This document shows, piece after piece, positions 28,296 to 39,064 of a stretch of 64,000 bases of DNA. The stretch lies in assembly GCF_023516455.1 (NCBI RefSeq), contig NZ_JAMGBA010000002.1, positions 520,501 to 584,500 on the forward strand, in the 5' to 3' direction. Each line of letters starts with the position of its first letter. Position 1 is the stretch's first letter. The notes beneath the pieces were generated by a model. That model did no database searches and had not been told where the DNA came from. It saw nothing but the letters and a program-made list of their open reading frames with translations. A program made the position numbers and the translations under genes. Source of the DNA: Sphingomonas caseinilytica (GTDB lineage: Bacteria > Pseudomonadota > Alphaproteobacteria > Sphingomonadales > Sphingomonadaceae).

Positions 28296-29682
28296 GTGAG
28301 GCTCCCAAATTATTCCGGTTCCGGCCCGGCGTTCGCAAATCGCTAAGCGCTTGGCAAGGCAATTGGGTGGCTTTCGCGAGTCGCCCCGCGGGCCTAAGTG
28401 CGATGAGATGCAGCTTTTGCCAGACAGGCCGCGCGTAGCGGGAAGCGCGCTGACGACGCGTCACTTCCTGCTGCTTTACGCAGCCATGCTGGTGGCTGCC
28501 GCCGGGAACACCGCGCTCCAGTCGGTAATGCCCGCGATCGGCCGCGAAATCGGGATCAGCGATTTCTGGGTGACCGTCTCTTACACTTGGTCCGCGATCC
28601 TATGGGTCTTCCTCGCCCCTTTCTGGGCCAAGCAAAGCGATCGCCACGGCCGCAAGGCGCTGACCCTGCTTGGGGTTGGCGGGTTCATCGCATCGATGCT
28701 GCTCTGTGGCCTGGTGCTGTTTGCGGGACTTAATGGTGCGCTTGCCGGTGGGCTGACCTTTGCCGCTTTCGCCATCTGCCGCGCGCTCTACGGCTCACTC
28801 GGCTCCGCGACCCCCAGCGCCACACAGGCCTATCTCGCGTCGCGCACGCGCCGCTCGTCGCGGGTGTCGGCGCTCTCGGCACTGGCCAGCAGCTTCAGCC
28901 TTGGTACGATCATCGGACCGGCGCTGGCGCCGCTGTTCGTCTTGCCGCTGCTTGGCCTGTCCGGCCCGCTGTTCATCTTCGCGGCCATCGCGATCGCGGT
29001 GTTTTTCGCCATCCTGTTCGGACTTCCGAATGACCTGAAGCCAAGGCACGGCCGACGGAGCGGGCACGGCGCGGCGATGAGCTATCCTTCGCTTGCCAGC
29101 ACGCCGACCGGCGCCAGCGTTATCGCGGCAACACATCGCAACGCGCCGCGCATCCGCTGGAGCGACTCGCGCATCCGCAACTGGATCACTGCTGGTGTCA
29201 TCGCCGGCCACGCCCAGGCGGCAACGCTCGCCTGCATCGGCTTTTTCGTCATCGACCGGCTGCATCTCGCGCCGCACGGATCTGAAGAAGAGATTTCGAT
29301 TGTGATGATGGCCGGCGCCGCCGCAACGCTCGCGGCCCAGTGGGGAGTCATTCCCCGCCTCCGGCTGGAGCCGCGTCAGCTCATCCTTTGGGGCGCGCTG
29401 GTCGGTTCGCTTGGGATGATCGTCACCATGTTCGCAGGCGACCTTTACGGCATCGTGCTCGGCTTCGGTCTGACGAACCTTGGCTTCGGTTTCACCCGCC
29501 CCGGCTTCACCGCCGGCGCGAGCCTTGCCGTCTCACTTTCAGAACAAGGCGGCGTCGCGGGGGTCATCACCGCCGCCAACGGCGCCGCTTATGTCCTGGC
29601 GCCGGGAATCGGCATGCTGCTTTACGGCGTCGACCCCCACCTGCCATTCGCTGCGGGGGCCGCGCTGTTGATCGGCCTGCTC

Positions 29683-32016
<2,334 letters not shown>

Positions 32017-32115
32017 CAAAATTCCTCTCGCTGTAGCTGTCACAAGACCCTTGGACGCGCCGCGTAAGGAACGGCAGCAGGGCATTCCGGTTCAATCTGG
32101 GGCCGGAACGAGCAG

Positions 32116-32144
32116 AAAAAAAGGCCGGGCGTCGCCGCCCGGCC
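32116..32144 (-). terminator. Orphan minus-strand terminator
   Basis: Stem ggccgggc/gcccggcc (32123-32130 with 32137-32144), loop gtcgcc, followed on the minus strand by seven Ts (32116-32122). There is no conventional minus-strand gene before it; the nearest plus-strand gene starts at 32352. It implies a short minus-strand transcript ending here. Confidence 0.85.
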
Positions 32145-32233
32145 TAAGTATCAGGAGAGGATGCCTTTAAAAAAGGCAGTTCTTTATCGCACTGCACAAT
32201 GGATTTCGCAAGTGCAAAATCGCACTGCAACAT
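32144..32233 (-). CDS. Possible small peptide gene or sRNA (29 codons) ahead of the orphan terminator
   Basis: A 29-codon open frame beginning MLQCDFALAKSIVQCDKELP, with two near-identical CD-containing turns, ends with TAG inside the terminator stem. The upstream GGGGAAG is about 14 bases from the ATG, far for a ribosome binding site. It may be a genuine peptide, a remnant, or only the body of a small RNA. Its DNA contains the TGC-rich repeats. Function unknown. Confidence 0.3.
   Translation of the reverse strand: MLQCDFALAKSIVQCDKELPFLKASSPDT
32186..32231. repeat. TGC-rich imperfect direct repeats
   Basis: atcgcactgca occurs at 32186-32196 and again at 32219-32229, with a degenerate copy ttcgcaagtgca at 32205-32216 between them. 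Such TGCA/TGC-rich sites recall those of PhaR-type regulators of polyester granule genes in alphaproteobacteria; that link is only a recollection. Confidence 0.45.
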
Positions 32234-32351
32234 GAATAATTCTTCAACTTCCCCTCTGAGTCGGCGCGACGCCCTTAATCTGGGGCAATTGCTGGTTTTA
32301 AGGTCGTGCTGCTGGTAGGTGATCGCAACTTTGGTTGGGGTGAGTGCAGCC

Positions 32352-34223
32352 ATGGAACGCCGCTTGGCCGCAATATTGGCCGCCGATGTGGTCGGTTACA
32401 GCCGGCTGATGGGGGCTAACGAAGTCGGCACCCTGCAGGCCCTGCAGGACCTTCATGGGGAGCTGGTGAACCCGACGATCGCCGAGCATGGCGGCAGGAT
32501 CGTCAAGCTCACCGGTGACGGCCTCCTGGCGGAGTTTTCGAGCGTGGTCGGCGCAATGGAATGCGCCATCACGATCCAGGATTCGATGCCGGCACGTAAT
32601 GCAGACATCCCCGAAGATCGCCGGATCCAGTTCCGGGTAGGGATCAACCTCGACGATGTGATCGTGCAGGGCGACGATCTGTTCGGCGATGGCGTCAACA
32701 TTGCTGCCCGCCTGGAGGGGGTGGCACGGCCAGGCGGAATCGCGGTCTCGCAATCGGTTCGGGACAATGTCGAAAGCCGGCTGAAGTTGAGTTTCGCCGA
32801 CCGCGGCCAGCAACAGCTCAAGAATATCGCCATGCCCATCAGGGTGTTCGACGTCCTGCTGGAGTCCGGCAACGCTCCTGCAATGACCATGGCCGACCCG
32901 ATGGCGGTGGTTATGGCAAGTCCTTCTATTGCCATCCTCCCCTTCACCAACATGAGCGGCGATGCGGAGCAGGAATATTTCTCCGACGGCATCACCGAGG
33001 ACATCATCACCGACCTGTCGAAGATCAGCGCGCTGTTCGTTGTCGGGCGGCACACCAGCTTCGCCTACAAGAATATGTCGGGTCATCTCGACCGGATCGC
33101 AGCGGAGCTTGGGGTGCGTTTCCTGCTCGAAGGCAGCGTCCGCAAGGCCGGCAACCGGATCCGCATCACCGCGCAGCTGATCGACGGCTCGACCGGCGGT
33201 CACCTCTGGGCCGAACGCTACGACCGCGACCTCACCGACATCTTCGCCATTCAGGACGAGCTGACCAAGGCCATCGTGGAACAGCTGAGGTTGCGCTTGC
33301 TGCCGGAGGAAATGAGCATCTTCGGCGCGGCGCCGACCGAGAATGTCGAAGCCTATTCGCTCTATCTCAAGGGTCGGCAGTTCTTCCACAATGCGACCAA
33401 GAGCTTTCTCATGCTCGCCCGGCAGATGTTCGTCCGGGCAACGCAGCTTGATCCCAACTATGCGAAGGCCTTTGCCGGGATCGCCAATTGCGATGCCAGG
33501 ATGGTCGGGTGGTACGGGGAAGATATCCCCGAGGAGCGCATCCTTGCCAATGCGGACAAGGCCTTGGCGATCGACCCCAGCCTCGCCGAGGCGCATGCAG
33601 CACGTGCCGATTCAATGAGCTTTGTTGAAGGGCATGACCCGGCCGAGGTTCTCGCCACGTTCGAACATGCGCTTTCGCTCGACCCGCACAGCCACGACGT
33701 GAATTTCCTCTATGCGCGCTACTGTACGCGGACGGCGCAGTTCGAACGCGCGGTTCCGCTCTATGTCCGAGCGCTCGAAATTCAGCCCGACGACTACACG
33801 TCGCCCGCAATGCTGGAGACGATCTGCAAGACGCTCGGGCGCTTCAACGACGTCTTCCTCTACGGCGAAATGGCCATCAAGCGGGCGAAAGAGGCGATGA
33901 GGCAGAATCCGGAATGGTCTCGCCCCGCCCAATTGGCTGCGGCAACGCTTGCGGGCATCGGTCGCAGGGAAGAAGCAATCGAATATCTGGAACGGGCCGT
34001 GGCGCTGGATCCGGACGATAGCCAGACCCTCTACAACGCTGCTTGTACCTGGTCGCAGCTAGGGGAACCCGAACGCGCCTTCGAACTGCTGGAGCGATGG
34101 TTTCCGCACGCCGGTCGCGAAAAAATGCTTTGGCTGAAGATCGACTCCGATTTCGATCCGCTTCGCGACGATCCCCGATTCCAGGACATTCTGGCTCGCG
34201 CGGACGCGCAGCTTACAGTTTGA
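32352..34223 (+). CDS. Class III adenylate/guanylate cyclase with TolB-like and TPR domains
   Basis: A 623-residue signalling protein. The N-terminal cyclase catalytic domain starts MERRLAAILAADVVGYSRLM, with metal-binding Asp in LAADVVGYS and in TGDGLLAEF. From about residue 190 comes the TolB-N-like segment SIAILPFTNMSGDAEQEY and DLSKISALFVVGRHTSF, then tetratricopeptide repeats to the end. No membrane segment is seen, so the protein should be cytosolic. This architecture is common in rhizobia and sphingomonads. The ATG at 32352 follows GGGGTGAG. Whether it makes cAMP, cGMP, or is inactive is not known. Its 3' end overlaps the convergent SDR gene by 11 bases. Confidence 0.87.
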   Translation: MERRLAAILAADVVGYSRLMGANEVGTLQALQDLHGELVNPTIAEHGGRIVKLTGDGLLAEFSSVVGAMECAITIQDSMPARNADIPEDRRIQFRVGINLDDVIVQGDDLFGDGVNIAARLEGVARPGGIAVSQSVRDNVESRLKLSFADRGQQQLKNIAMPIRVFDVLLESGNAPAMTMADPMAVVMASPSIAILPFTNMSGDAEQEYFSDGITEDIITDLSKISALFVVGRHTSFAYKNMSGHLDRIAAELGVRFLLEGSVRKAGNRIRITAQLIDGSTGGHLWAERYDRDLTDIFAIQDELTKAIVEQLRLRLLPEEMSIFGAAPTENVEAYSLYLKGRQFFHNATKSFLMLARQMFVRATQLDPNYAKAFAGIANCDARMVGWYGEDIPEERILANADKALAIDPSLAEAHAARADSMSFVEGHDPAEVLATFEHALSLDPHSHDVNFLYARYCTRTAQFERAVPLYVRALEIQPDDYTSPAMLETICKTLGRFNDVFLYGEMAIKRAKEAMRQNPEWSRPAQLAAATLAGIGRREEAIEYLERAVALDPDDSQTLYNAACTWSQLGEPERAFELLERWFPHAGREKMLWLKIDSDFDPLRDDPRFQDILARADAQLTV

Positions 34224-34983
34224 TCGAGCCTGCGGCCTTGCGCACCCAGCTGCGCGGGAAGAGGCGGTGCGCTTGTGCAGTCGACTTGTTCATCAGTCCC
34301 GGAATCACGATCGCCCGGCCCCTTTCGAGACCCTCCAATCCGGCGCGAACGACCGAGGCTGAATCTGCCGCCATGTCGACGAATATTTTGGCTGATGGCC
34401 CCGCGGGCTTCCACCCCGCGACCTCGCCGAATTCGGTCGCGGTGGGACCCGGGCACAGCGCAGAAACGATTACGCCGTTCTTCCGAACCTCCTCGTGCAG
34501 CGCCTCGCTGAACGACAGGACGAAGGCCTTGGTCGCGAAATAGACCGCCATGCCCGGACCGGGTTGGAACGCAGCAGTCGACGCGACATTCAGAATTGCG
34601 CCGGACTTTCGCTCGATCATGGACGGCAGAACCGCGTGCGCCAGCTCGACCAACGCTCCGCAATTGAGGTCGATCATCTGCCGCTGGCGCTTCGCGTCCA
34701 GCTTTGCGAATCGGCCCGCAAGACCGAAGCCCGCATTATTGACCAGCAACTCGACATGCTCGCCGTGAGCCGAGAGATCGGCCATCAGCCGGTCGGCCGC
34801 GCCGGGAACGCTGAGGTCGGCTTCCACCGCCCTTGCATTCCCGATCGCCGCCGCAAGCGCATCGAGCCGGTCCTTGCGTCGAGCCACAAGGACCAGTCGC
34901 TTGCCCTTAGACGCCAGTTGACGGGCGAAATCGACCCCCAGCCCGGCGGAAGCGCCGGTAATCAGCGCGATTGGCTGCGTCAT
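34213..34983 (-). CDS. Short-chain dehydrogenase/reductase
   Basis: A 256-residue classical SDR. The nucleotide-binding motif TGASAGLG is near residue 10, NNAGFGL near 85, a catalytic Ser in NVASTAAF and the YFATK catalytic pair (Tyr and Lys) near 155. It ends with a PRSWVRKAAG region typical of the DltE-like branch. NADP(H) is likely because of the basic residues after the second strand (VARRKDR). Substrate unknown. Convergent with the cyclase gene. Confidence 0.85.
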   Translation of the reverse strand: MTQPIALITGASAGLGVDFARQLASKGKRLVLVARRKDRLDALAAAIGNARAVEADLSVPGAADRLMADLSAHGEHVELLVNNAGFGLAGRFAKLDAKRQRQMIDLNCGALVELAHAVLPSMIERKSGAILNVASTAAFQPGPGMAVYFATKAFVLSFSEALHEEVRKNGVIVSALCPGPTATEFGEVAGWKPAGPSAKIFVDMAADSASVVRAGLEGLERGRAIVIPGLMNKSTAQAHRLFPRSWVRKAAGSIKL

Positions 34984-34994
34984 CTGTTCACCTC

Positions 34995-35062
34995 GTCATT
35001 GCGAGCCGCGAAGCGGCGCGGCAATCCATGGATTGCTTCGTCACTACGCTCCTCGCAATGAC
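34995..35062. repeat. Intergenic palindromic repeat
   Basis: The outer arms gtcattgcgag (34995-35005) and ctcgcaatgac (35052-35062) pair perfectly over 11 bases, and caatccatggattg (35022-35035) is a perfect palindrome in the middle. This layout is a known type of alphaproteobacterial intergenic repeat. It lies between two minus-strand genes. Confidence 0.8.
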
Positions 35063-35073
35063 AAGCTAACTGA

Positions 35074-35529
35074 TCAGGCGACGGTCGCCTTCAGGATCTT
35101 GCCCGGCTCGCGCGGAGGCTCGCCGACGGGAAGCGCGTCGACATGCTCCATGCCGCTCTCGACCTGGCCCCAGACCGTATATTGCCGGTCAAGGAAGGTC
35201 GCATCGTCGAAGCAGATGAAGAACTGGCTATTGGCGCTGTTGGGGTTCTGCGCACGCGCCATGGAGCAGACGCCGCGCACATGCGGCTCGCTGTTGAATT
35301 CCGCCTTGAGGTCGGGAAGGTCGCTGCCGCCCATGCCCGTTCCGGTCGGATCGCCGCCCTGTGCCATGAAGCCCGGGATCACGCGATGGAACACGACGCC
35401 GTCGTAGAAGCCATCGCGCGCCAAACCGGCGATCCGCTCGACGTGGCCGGGCGCCAGGTCCGGACGAAGCTTGATGACGACGTCGCCGCCGCTGGAAAGG
35501 CTGAGGGTGAGGGTATTGGCGTCGGCCAT
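35074..35529 (-). CDS. Cyclophilin-type peptidyl-prolyl cis-trans isomerase
   Basis: A 151-residue single-domain cyclophilin, cytosolic by the absence of a signal peptide. The conserved FHRVIPGFMAQGGDP, SANSQFFI and VWGQVESGM segments are present. The start at 35529 is supported by AAGGA about seven bases upstream; another ATG lies two codons earlier and the frame extends further without support. It helps fold proteins by isomerising X-Pro bonds. Likely monocistronic, with mgtE divergent. Confidence 0.92.
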   Translation of the reverse strand: MADANTLTLSLSSGGDVVIKLRPDLAPGHVERIAGLARDGFYDGVVFHRVIPGFMAQGGDPTGTGMGGSDLPDLKAEFNSEPHVRGVCSMARAQNPNSANSQFFICFDDATFLDRQYTVWGQVESGMEHVDALPVGEPPREPGKILKATVA

Positions 35530-35649
35530 CGTCATGTCCTTGGATAGATTGGTGTGGCCGCCATCTAGTCGCGTTGTGCGGGTTGCGCCAGTAGTCGCTC
35601 GGGCATAGGGAACTGGCACTCAGCAAAGAAGTCGAGCGAGGGGACGATC

Positions 35650-37068
35650 ATGAGCGACAGCGACATCATCGCCACCCCTCCGCATGAGCCCGAGGCCGTC
35701 CACGCCGAAGATCGGATCCACGATGAGGAGGATCGGCTGCTTCCCGCCTTCGTTCGGGAGGTGCTCGACGCAGTTGCCGACGGCGACGACGAAGCCGCGC
35801 GCGAACTGGTCGCGGAACTCCACCCCGCTGACATCGCGGACCTGATCGAACTTGCCCCGGGCGACGAGCGCGGGGACCTGATCGAGGCGCTGGCCGGCAT
35901 CGTCGACGCCGACGTTTACGCCGAACTCAACGAATATGTCCGCGAAGATGTCATCGACGAGATGGAGCCGCAGCAGGTCGCTGACCTCGCCGCGCAGCTC
36001 GATACCGACGACGCCGTCGCGCTGATCGAGGACCTCGAGCAGGACGAGCAGCTGGCGGTGCTTCGGGCAATGGAGCCCGACGACCGCGCAGCCGTCGAGG
36101 AAGCGCTGACCTATGGCGAGGAGACCGCCGGCCGCCTGATGCAGCGCGACCTGATCGCGGTGCCGGAGCATTGGAAGGTCGGCCAGGTCATCGACTATCT
36201 CCGCTCGTCCGACGAGCTTGCGACCGATTTCTGGGAAGTGTTCGTCGTCTCCCCGAACCACCACCCGGTCGGCACCTGCAAACTGTCGACCATTCTTCGC
36301 TCGCCGCGATCGACGCTGGTGAGCGAGATCATGGCGCGCAAGCAGACCCTGATCCCGGTCGACCTCGACCAGGAAGAGGTCGCGCTGAAGTTCCAGAAAT
36401 ATGCGTTGATCTCCGCCGCCGTCGTGGACTCCAGCGGCCGGCTGGTCGGCATGATCACCGTCGACGACATCGTCCACATCATCCAGGAAGAAGCGGGCGA
36501 AGACGTCCTGCTCCTGTCCGGTGCCGGCGAAGGCGACATCAACGAACCGTTGGTCGATACCTACAAGGCACGGGTCCGCTGGCTCGCCGCGAACCTGCTG
36601 ACGGCGCTGGTCGCTTCGATGGTCATCAGCCAGTTCGAAAATGCGATCGAGCGAATGGCTGTGCTCGCCGCGCTGATGCCAATCGTTGCCGGCGTTGGAG
36701 GAAATGCGGGGACCCAGACGCTAGCCGTGACCGTTCGGGCGATCGCCACCAACCAGCTTACCGGCTCCAACCATTGGCGCGCGGTATGGCGTGAAATCCG
36801 GGTTGCGATGATGAACGGGCTGACGATCGCGGTGCTGATCGGCATCGGCGTGACGCTGGTGCTGGGCTCGGGCACCTTGGGAACGGTGATCGCCCTGGCG
36901 ATGCTGACCAACATCGTCGTCGCCGGCCTGGCGGGCGTGCTGGTTCCGCTTGGGCTGGAAAAGGCCGGCGCCGATCCGGCCGTGGCGTCCAGCGTGTTCG
37001 TGACCATGGTGACGGACTCGATGGGTTTCCTCGTATTTCTCGGGCTTGCGACCGCCGCCGGGCTCTAG
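35650..37068 (+). CDS. mgtE: Magnesium transporter MgtE
   Basis: A 472-residue Mg2+ channel. The N-terminal acidic helical domain (ADIADLIELAPGDERGDLI...), the CBS pair (GRLMQRDLIAVPEHW and VDSSGRLVGMITVDDIV), and the C-terminal membrane domain of five segments with VGGNAGTQTLAV, the conserved pore region, are in order. The N-terminal domain and CBS act as a Mg2+ sensor gating the pore in characterised members. No M-box riboswitch is visible in the short upstream region. Confidence 0.94.
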   Translation: MSDSDIIATPPHEPEAVHAEDRIHDEEDRLLPAFVREVLDAVADGDDEAARELVAELHPADIADLIELAPGDERGDLIEALAGIVDADVYAELNEYVREDVIDEMEPQQVADLAAQLDTDDAVALIEDLEQDEQLAVLRAMEPDDRAAVEEALTYGEETAGRLMQRDLIAVPEHWKVGQVIDYLRSSDELATDFWEVFVVSPNHHPVGTCKLSTILRSPRSTLVSEIMARKQTLIPVDLDQEEVALKFQKYALISAAVVDSSGRLVGMITVDDIVHIIQEEAGEDVLLLSGAGEGDINEPLVDTYKARVRWLAANLLTALVASMVISQFENAIERMAVLAALMPIVAGVGGNAGTQTLAVTVRAIATNQLTGSNHWRAVWREIRVAMMNGLTIAVLIGIGVTLVLGSGTLGTVIALAMLTNIVVAGLAGVLVPLGLEKAGADPAVASSVFVTMVTDSMGFLVFLGLATAAGL

Positions 37069-37107
37069 CCTATTGAAAGGGCGGGCCAATCCCGCCAATT
37101 CAGACCT

Positions 37108-37512
37108 GTGCCGTCCCTTCATCTGACCAAGGTCGCGGTTGGTTGTGCCAGCCTCGAAGCGCTTCAGAACCGCATCGCACGCCGGGTTTCGGGCGAGGGC
37201 GTCGTGCGCGTTCCGACGCGGATGCGGCCCAAGCGAATGGAAGAACTTGTCGGCGGCTCCCTTCACTGGATCGTCAAGCACCGGATGATCGCCCGCCAGC
37301 AGATCCTTCGGTTCGAGGACCGCAGCGACGGGCGGATCGACATCGTCTGTTCGGCCGAACTGGTCGTCATTCCGCCACGGCCAAAGCGCGCGCACCAGGG
37401 ATGGCGTTATCTCGAGGACGGAAATGCCCCGAGCGGCGAGGACGACGGCAGCGGCCTGTCGGAGCTTCCGCCGCGTTTATATGGAAAACTGGCGGCGCTC
37501 GCGCTCGTCTGA
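37108..37512 (+). CDS. DUF1489 family protein
   Basis: A 134-residue cytosolic protein resembling the DUF1489 family (HLTKVAVGCASLEAL, RPKRMEELVGGSLHWIVKH, RQQILRFE, PRPKRAHQGWRYLE). GTG start at 37108. Function unknown. It follows mgtE by 39 bases. Confidence 0.75.
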   Translation: MPSLHLTKVAVGCASLEALQNRIARRVSGEGVVRVPTRMRPKRMEELVGGSLHWIVKHRMIARQQILRFEDRSDGRIDIVCSAELVVIPPRPKRAHQGWRYLEDGNAPSGEDDGSGLSELPPRLYGKLAALALV

Positions 37513-37513
37513 G

Positions 37514-38233
37514 CTAGTAGCGCCCTTCCTTGCATCCGACGACACTGGCCGATCCCTTGGCGTTGACCGTGCAGGCGGGTTCGCCCGTCAGCGTAATCGA
37601 GGCGAGGCCGGTGGCGTCGACCTTTGCGCTGTTGGTGACCTGGGTCCGCACCGTCGACGGGCCTTCCGCGCCGATGACCGCGTCCTTGACCTCTAGCCTG
37701 TCGGCTTCGAACGTCGATGTGCCGCGAATGGTGCTGGTGAGCTTCGCGACCCGGCCCGCCATCCGGATGGTCCCCGCACCCGAAACGCTGATCTTCATCT
37801 GGTCGACATCGACCTCGCCCACGGAAGCGATGCCTGATCCCTGGATCGACATTTCGAATCCCAGGCCCTTCACGCGATCGACGTTCAGTGCACCGGCGCC
37901 ATTGATGTAGGCGGCACTAAGATCATGAGTGCCAAGCTCAATCGTCACCGGTCCCCGGCCTTCGCCCGGATATCCGCCCCAGCCTCCACCACCGGAGCGG
38001 ACGACCAATGTACGACCCTCGACCTTGATCGAAATATCATCGAGGGAGGCAGGCGTGCCGCTGGCCCGCGCATAGGGGGCGACATTGGTCCGGAGCTCGA
38101 CCCGATAGGGGCCGTCGATCCGGATCCTGTCGAAGCCGTTGACGGAATAGTTGCGCTGGGTTGCCGGCGTCGCGGCGGCAACCGGCAGGCTGGCCAGCGC
38201 AAGCAAGGCAATAATGGGCAGACGATCGATCAT
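37514..38233 (-). CDS. DUF2807 (head GIN) domain exported protein
   Basis: A 239-residue exported protein with a signal peptide (RLPIIALLALASLPVAAA) and a beta-helix-like DUF2807 domain: repeating strands with GTHDLSAAYINGAGALNV, SIQGSGIASVGEVDV and SVSGAGTIRM. The fold is that of a solenoid adhesin-like or auto-transporting repeat; no catalytic residues are seen. A second DUF2807 gene lies just upstream on the same strand (38268-38990). Function unknown. The two likely form one transcript. Confidence 0.78.
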   Translation of the reverse strand: MIDRLPIIALLALASLPVAAATPATQRNYSVNGFDRIRIDGPYRVELRTNVAPYARASGTPASLDDISIKVEGRTLVVRSGGGGWGGYPGEGRGPVTIELGTHDLSAAYINGAGALNVDRVKGLGFEMSIQGSGIASVGEVDVDQMKISVSGAGTIRMAGRVAKLTSTIRGTSTFEADRLEVKDAVIGAEGPSTVRTQVTNSAKVDATGLASITLTGEPACTVNAKGSASVVGCKEGRY

Positions 38234-38267
38234 CTGCCCATCTTCGCCTTACATGGTTAACGAATGA

Positions 38268-38990
38268 CTACCCGCAGTTGACGCTGCCAGAGCCCGCCTT
38301 CGATACGGTGCACTTGGCGCCGCCGCTGATGTCGACGTCGCCCGACCCCATGATCGAGACATTGGCGCTTTCGCTTGCGCTTGCCTTGACGTTGCCGGAA
38401 CCAGCGATCGAGACTTCGGCGGTGCGGCTAGCCAATCCGCCAAGGTTGATGTCGCCCGATCCCGCAATCGAGATGTCGACCGCGTCGGCCTTTCCGGCTG
38501 CCTCGACGCCGCCCGATCCGGCAATGTCGAACTTCACCTTGCCACCCGCAATCTGGCCGACCTTTAACCCGCCGGAGCCCGCGACTTCGCCTTCGAAGTC
38601 GCCGGAAACCTTGTCCACTTTCACGTCGCCCGACCCGGCGATCGACGCGCCGTGCAGCGCGGCTGCGTTGACGGTGAAGACGGCCTTGCCGTTCCGCCAG
38701 TTCCAGCGGACGCCCTTCTTCTTCTTGGGCTGGATCTTCAGGACACCATTCTCGACGAGCACGTCTGTCTCGGCGAGCAGGTTTTCGCCGCCCTTCGCGG
38801 TCACGCCGGCCTGTCCGCCGGTCACCACATTGACTTCATAGGGGCCAGCGACCTCCAACCGATCGAACGCGCCGACCTGGTAGCTGCGGGTTACTTCGGC
38901 GCCGGCTTCCCGGTCCTCGGCATCTGCTCCGACATGACATCCTGCGGCCAGCAAGCCCACGGCGGCCAGCGATGCGAAACGGATCGACAT
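38268..38990 (-). CDS. DUF2807 lipoprotein
   Basis: A 240-residue predicted lipoprotein: the signal peptide ends in lipobox LAAGC (Cys about residue 18). The mature part is built from repeats around SGSGDV/SIAGSGDI/SIMGSGDV, the mark of the DUF2807 solenoid. GAGGA lies eight bases before the ATG at 38990. It differs from the next gene in being lipid-anchored, so one member of the pair is likely outer- or inner-membrane bound and the other free. Function unknown. Confidence 0.8.
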   Translation of the reverse strand: MSIRFASLAAVGLLAAGCHVGADAEDREAGAEVTRSYQVGAFDRLEVAGPYEVNVVTGGQAGVTAKGGENLLAETDVLVENGVLKIQPKKKKGVRWNWRNGKAVFTVNAAALHGASIAGSGDVKVDKVSGDFEGEVAGSGGLKVGQIAGGKVKFDIAGSGGVEAAGKADAVDISIAGSGDINLGGLASRTAEVSIAGSGNVKASASESANVSIMGSGDVDISGGAKCTVSKAGSGSVNCG

Positions 38991-39008
38991 TAATATCCTC
39001 CTTTTGGC

Positions 39009-39026
39009 GTATTGCATTAGTAATAC
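39009..39026. promoter_or_regulatory. Candidate operator before the DUF2807 lipoprotein gene
   Basis: GTATT and AATAC (39009-39013, 39022-39026) form an inverted repeat 19 bases upstream of the ATG. The GTATTA...TAATAC pattern resembles GntR/YtrA-type operators, but no such regulator gene is in the window. Confidence 0.3.
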
Positions 39027-39064
39027 ACCAAGGCAGTGAATGAGTGCAATGCAAAATTACCGGA

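Larger units (their letters stand above)
32017..32351. other. Divergent intergenic region between cdc48 and the cyclase gene
   Basis: These 335 bases contain the cdc48 promoter region, an orphan minus-strand terminator, a 29-codon minus-strand ORF, and TGC-rich repeats, described separately. No conventional gene is seen. Confidence 0.6.
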
